This document shows positions 61,007 to 64,000 of a DNA stretch of 64,000 nt, in pieces. The notes beneath the pieces were generated by a model. The model saw only the letters and a list, made by a program, of their open reading frames with translations. It was not told where the DNA came from and searched no databases. The stretch's first letter is position 1. Each line of letters starts with the position of its first letter. Origin of the DNA: Syncephalis fuscata (lineage: Eukaryota > Zoopagomycota > Zoopagomycetes > Zoopagales > Piptocephalidaceae); NCBI GenBank assembly GCA_025786725.1, contig JAHLTZ010000045.1:62001-126000 (forward strand), written 5' to 3'. The position numbers and the translations under genes were made by a program.

Positions 61007-63198
61007 ATGTTCAGGAGCGTTGCCCGCCTTTCCTCCCGGCAGTTGGCCCGTCCTTCGCGGTCGGTCATTGCTCAACTTGTACGTAGCCATGATCCAAACA
61101 ATAGTTGCACTTTTGAATAAACGTGTTGTGTCGGGATGTTGATGAGGATGGCGTCATAGCATTGCTGACTTTGATCTATGGCATATGCCGTTGAATCAAA
61201 GTCAACGACCCTATAATGGCATCGTCATCAGTGTTGTAGACCGCACGGATATGTTAAAAGGCGCATATACGGTGTTTGGATCATATTAATCCAGCGTTTT
61301 CAAATCCAGATGCTAATATAAAAATGCTTTATATATGCTGTATTTAATGGTGTATTTAGGCCTCGCGCAATGTTGCTGCTGCTTCTCAAATGGGTCGCGC
61401 TTTGTCCACAAGCGCTATGAGCCAGGCTGCTGCTAAGCCAGGTAAGCGATCGGCTGAAATGCGCTAGAATAAATAGCGCTATGGCCATGTAGTCTATACA
61501 TAAATAAATAAATAGCATTGACTGACTTTTAATACTGCTAGGTACCTCTGAGGTCAGCTCCATCATCGAGGAGCGCATTCTTGGCGTCAAGAGCGACGTC
61601 GATATCCAGGAAACTGGTCGTGTCTTGTCTGTTGGTGACGGTATTGCCCGTGTCTACGGTTTGAAGAACTGCCAGGCCGAAGAAATGGTGGAATTCTCCA
61701 GCGGTGTTCAGGTAGGCTAACTAGCATTTAGGCAGCCATTCATACCATATGTGCATCAAAAATGATGGATAATGTTATAGATTGGGTCTAATTGCATTGT
61801 TGTTGTATAATGTGTAATTAATCAATATAATAATTTAATATTATACAGGGTATGGCTCTTAACTTGGAACCAGACAATGTCGGTATTGTCGTGTTCGGTA
61901 ACGATCGTTTGATCAAGGAAGGTGACACTGTTCGTCGTACCGGTAACATTGTCGATGTACCAACTGGCGATGCTTTGCTCGGCCGTGTCGTCGATGCTCT
62001 TGGTAACCCAATTGACGGTAAAGGTCCAATTAAGGCCAGCTCCCGTCAACGTGTCCAAGTCAAGGCTCCAGGTATTATCCCACGTCAATCTGTACACGAG
62101 CCTATGCAGACCGGTCTCAAGTCTGTCGACTCTATGTTGCCAATTGGTCGTGGCCAACGTGAGTTGATTATTGGCGATCGTCAAACTGGTAAGACTGCCG
62201 TCGCTCTTGATACTATTATCAACCAGAAGAAATGGAACGATGGTGCTGACGAGTCCAAGAAGCTCTACTGTGTCTACGTTGCCATTGGTCAAAAGCGATC
62301 CACTGTCGCCCAGTTCGTAAAGACCCTAGAGGAATACGATGCGCTTAAATACACCATCATTGTAGCTGCTACCGCCTCCGATGCTGCTCCATTGCAGTTC
62401 TTGTCGCCATACTCTGGCTGTGCTATGGGTGAACACTTCCGTGACAACGGCAAACACGCCCTTATCATCTACGACGATTTGTCCAAGCAGGCCGTCGCCT
62501 ACCGTCAAATGTCGTTGTTGCTTCGTCGTCCACCTGGTCGTGAAGCCTATCCTGGTGATGTGTTCTACCTTCACTCGCGTCTTTTAGAACGTGCTGCCAA
62601 GATGAACAAGGACTTTGGTAGCGGTTCATTGACTGCCTTGCCAGTTATTGAGACTCAAGGTGGAGATGTGTCTGCATACATTCCTACCAATGTCATTTCC
62701 ATTACTGATGGCCAGATTTTCTTGGAAGCCGAGTTGTTCTTCAAGGGTATTCGTCCAGCCATTAACGTCGGTATTTCCGTATCTCGTGTCGGTTCTGCTG
62801 CCCAGACCAAGGCTATGAAGCAAGTTGCCGGTTCGCTTAAGCTTTTCCTTGCCCAGTATCGTGAAGTGGCCGCCTTTGCCCAGTTCGGTTCCGATCTTGA
62901 TGCATCCACCCAGTTCTTGCTTAACCGTGGTGCCCGTCTTACCGAGTTGTTGAAGCAGCCTCAGTACAGCCCATTGCCAGTCGAACTCCAAGTTGCCATC
63001 ATCTACGCCGGTGTCAACGGTTTCCTCGACAAGATTGAGGTCAAACGCGTTGTTGACTTCGAAGGCGCTTTCTTGCCATTCATGACCTCCCAGCACGCCG
63101 ATATTCTTTCGTCTATTCGCACGGAAGGCAAGCTTACCGAGGCCACTGAACAGAAGTTGCGTTCGGTTATTACCGAATTCAGCAAGACGTTTGTCTAA
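61007..63198 (+). CDS. ATP1: Mitochondrial F1-ATP synthase subunit alpha
   Basis: Non-catalytic nucleotide-binding subunit of the F1 head of ATP synthase, in the mitochondrial matrix. Exons 61007-61078, 61360-61441, 61542-61711 and 61849-63198 sum to 1,674 nt, or 557 residues, all in frame. The presequence [19 protein letters not shown] is Arg/Ser-rich. The mature start has [13 protein letters not shown]. Walker A is [10 protein letters not shown], and other signatures are [20 protein letters not shown] and the alpha/beta signature [17 protein letters not shown]. Codon use in exon 4 is GC-ended and strongly biased (GCC, ACC, GGT, CGT), unlike the neighbours, which fits very high expression. 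Confidence 0.98.
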
Positions 63199-63643
63199 AG
63201 ACATACACTGGCTGCTATATAGCAATCACTACGCGCCCTTCTTATTAGCGTAAGGAATCTTTTTCTTTGTTTCCTACAACGCCATTCGATTATCCCCCTT
63301 GCCCCTACCTACTACTACTACTTCTTCTTCTTCTATTCGACAATCATTGGATATAATTGTCGTTTTTTTGTTGGTTGTAACCAATGGTTGTATGATTGCA
63401 ATCAGCTTTTGTCTACTTGAGCCGTTGCATATTGTCACCTTTGGCGCGATTGTGATGATAGGAAGAAAAAATTCAACATTATTCAATAGTTAGCTATAGA
63501 TGTGTATATGTAATGTGTGTGTGTGTGTGTGTATGTATAGAGAAACAGTACAGAGCGATAGGTTAAATGTTTTACTAGCTATATAAGCGAATTAATGATA
63601 CAAATGCAAGTGGCACAGAACAATACTAAGTTAAAATGCATAT
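63199..63643. other. Spacer between convergent ATP1 and the edge gene
   Basis: This holds the ATP1 3' UTR and a (GT)n microsatellite at about 63514-63532. No gene is seen. Confidence 0.6.
63514..63532 (+). repeat. (GT)n microsatellite
   Basis: A run of GT dinucleotides in the ATP1 downstream region. Confidence 0.9.
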
Positions 63644-64000
63644 TCACTGATGATTGGCGTTATTTAGCGATGCCATTCGTTGATGCTGATTCATAATAGA
63701 ACGTAAAAGACCCTATTAAATAACAATAGGTTAATATTAAGTAATGGAAATAATAAAGGTGACTAAATAGTATATAATTTATACTCTAGATCACTTTTAA
63801 TAACTTGCCTGTGACAATTCATCAATGCCCTGAGGTGAATCAAATCGCTTTGGATGTCTTTTATGATAATCAATGACAGTTTTTACAATTGTATTCATTA
63901 AATCAGGAGTAAGTGTTGGATAGATAGATTTGGAGACTATAATAACAATAATGTTAATAATAATAGTAACAATGTTAATTAATAGTTAATTAATAACTAA
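63644..64000 (-). CDS. 3' end of an unidentified spliced gene (partial)
   Basis: Two exons are visible. 63809-63936 reads SKSIYPTLTPDLMNTIVK and continues to DSPQGIDELSQ. 63644-63712 reads GLLRSIMNQHQRMASLNN and ends NANHQ-stop. They join in frame across a 96-nt intron whose donor is GC (CAG|GCAAGT) and acceptor AATAG. An upstream ATTATAG acceptor at about 63937-63943 implies another intron running to the window edge. I do not recognise the product. Confidence 0.6.

Noticed and set aside
1-64000. tRNA, rRNA and CRISPR arrays
   Set aside because: No tRNA-like cloverleaf, rRNA segment or repeat-spacer array was seen by eye. The only regular arrays are protein-coding tandem repeats and microsatellites. 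A covariance-model scan would be needed to exclude tRNAs.

Overview
The window is nuclear DNA of a fungus, probably an early-diverging (zygomycete-grade) lineage. The evidence is short AT-rich GT-AG introns of about 45-105 nt, AT-rich spacers, fungus-type genes (ETT1/NRO1, a Reg1-like DUF1752 protein, TRAPPII TRS65, an ERV2-type sulfhydryl oxidase) and DIRS-type and Fanzor-type mobile-element remains. I cannot name the species.

Layout. 1-2070 is the 5' half of a DIRS-type tyrosine-recombinase retrotransposon on the minus strand, cut by the window edge. 2071-3697 is AT-rich and holds a palindromic, MITE-like repeat. 3698-32932, nearly half the window, is one minus-strand locus. It opens with a seven-transmembrane domain (31238-32932), continues into an enormous array of basic beta-type repeats, and closes with a second repeat family in a last exon. 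The core, about 11.1-27.7 kb, is a higher-order array: a 1,773-bp (591-residue) unit of ten related domains repeated about 9.3 times, nearly identical copy to copy. Read through, the locus would encode about 9,200-9,700 residues. Its reading frame is broken about eleven times. Where sister copies allow comparison, the breaks are single-base dropouts or insertions. The same kind of defect occurs in conserved single-copy genes here (ADI1, FKBP, ETT1, ERV2, TRS65), so most breaks are probably sequencing or assembly errors.

32933-39001 and 44410-47510 are gene-poor islands sharing several degenerate dispersed repeats. The first holds one small spliced gene. The second holds a decayed fragment resembling the C-terminus of Fanzor/TnpB nucleases.

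39002-44409 is a compact plus-strand block: acireductone dioxygenase (ADI1), an FKBP25-type prolyl isomerase, ETT1 and ARP2. 47511-63198 carries an ERV2-like sulfhydryl oxidase, MOG1 (minus), a Reg1-like protein, BCS1 (minus), TRS65, mitochondrial ribosomal protein bL21m (minus), mitochondrial ribosome recycling factor and ATP1. The right edge has the last exons of an unidentified minus-strand gene.

Functional themes. Four genes in the last 11 kb are mitochondrial (BCS1, bL21m, RRF, ATP1), and bL21m and RRF diverge from a 197-bp shared promoter. The remaining recognised genes serve methionine salvage, actin nucleation, nuclear transport, translation termination, Golgi traffic and PP1 control. 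The function of the giant repeat protein is unknown.
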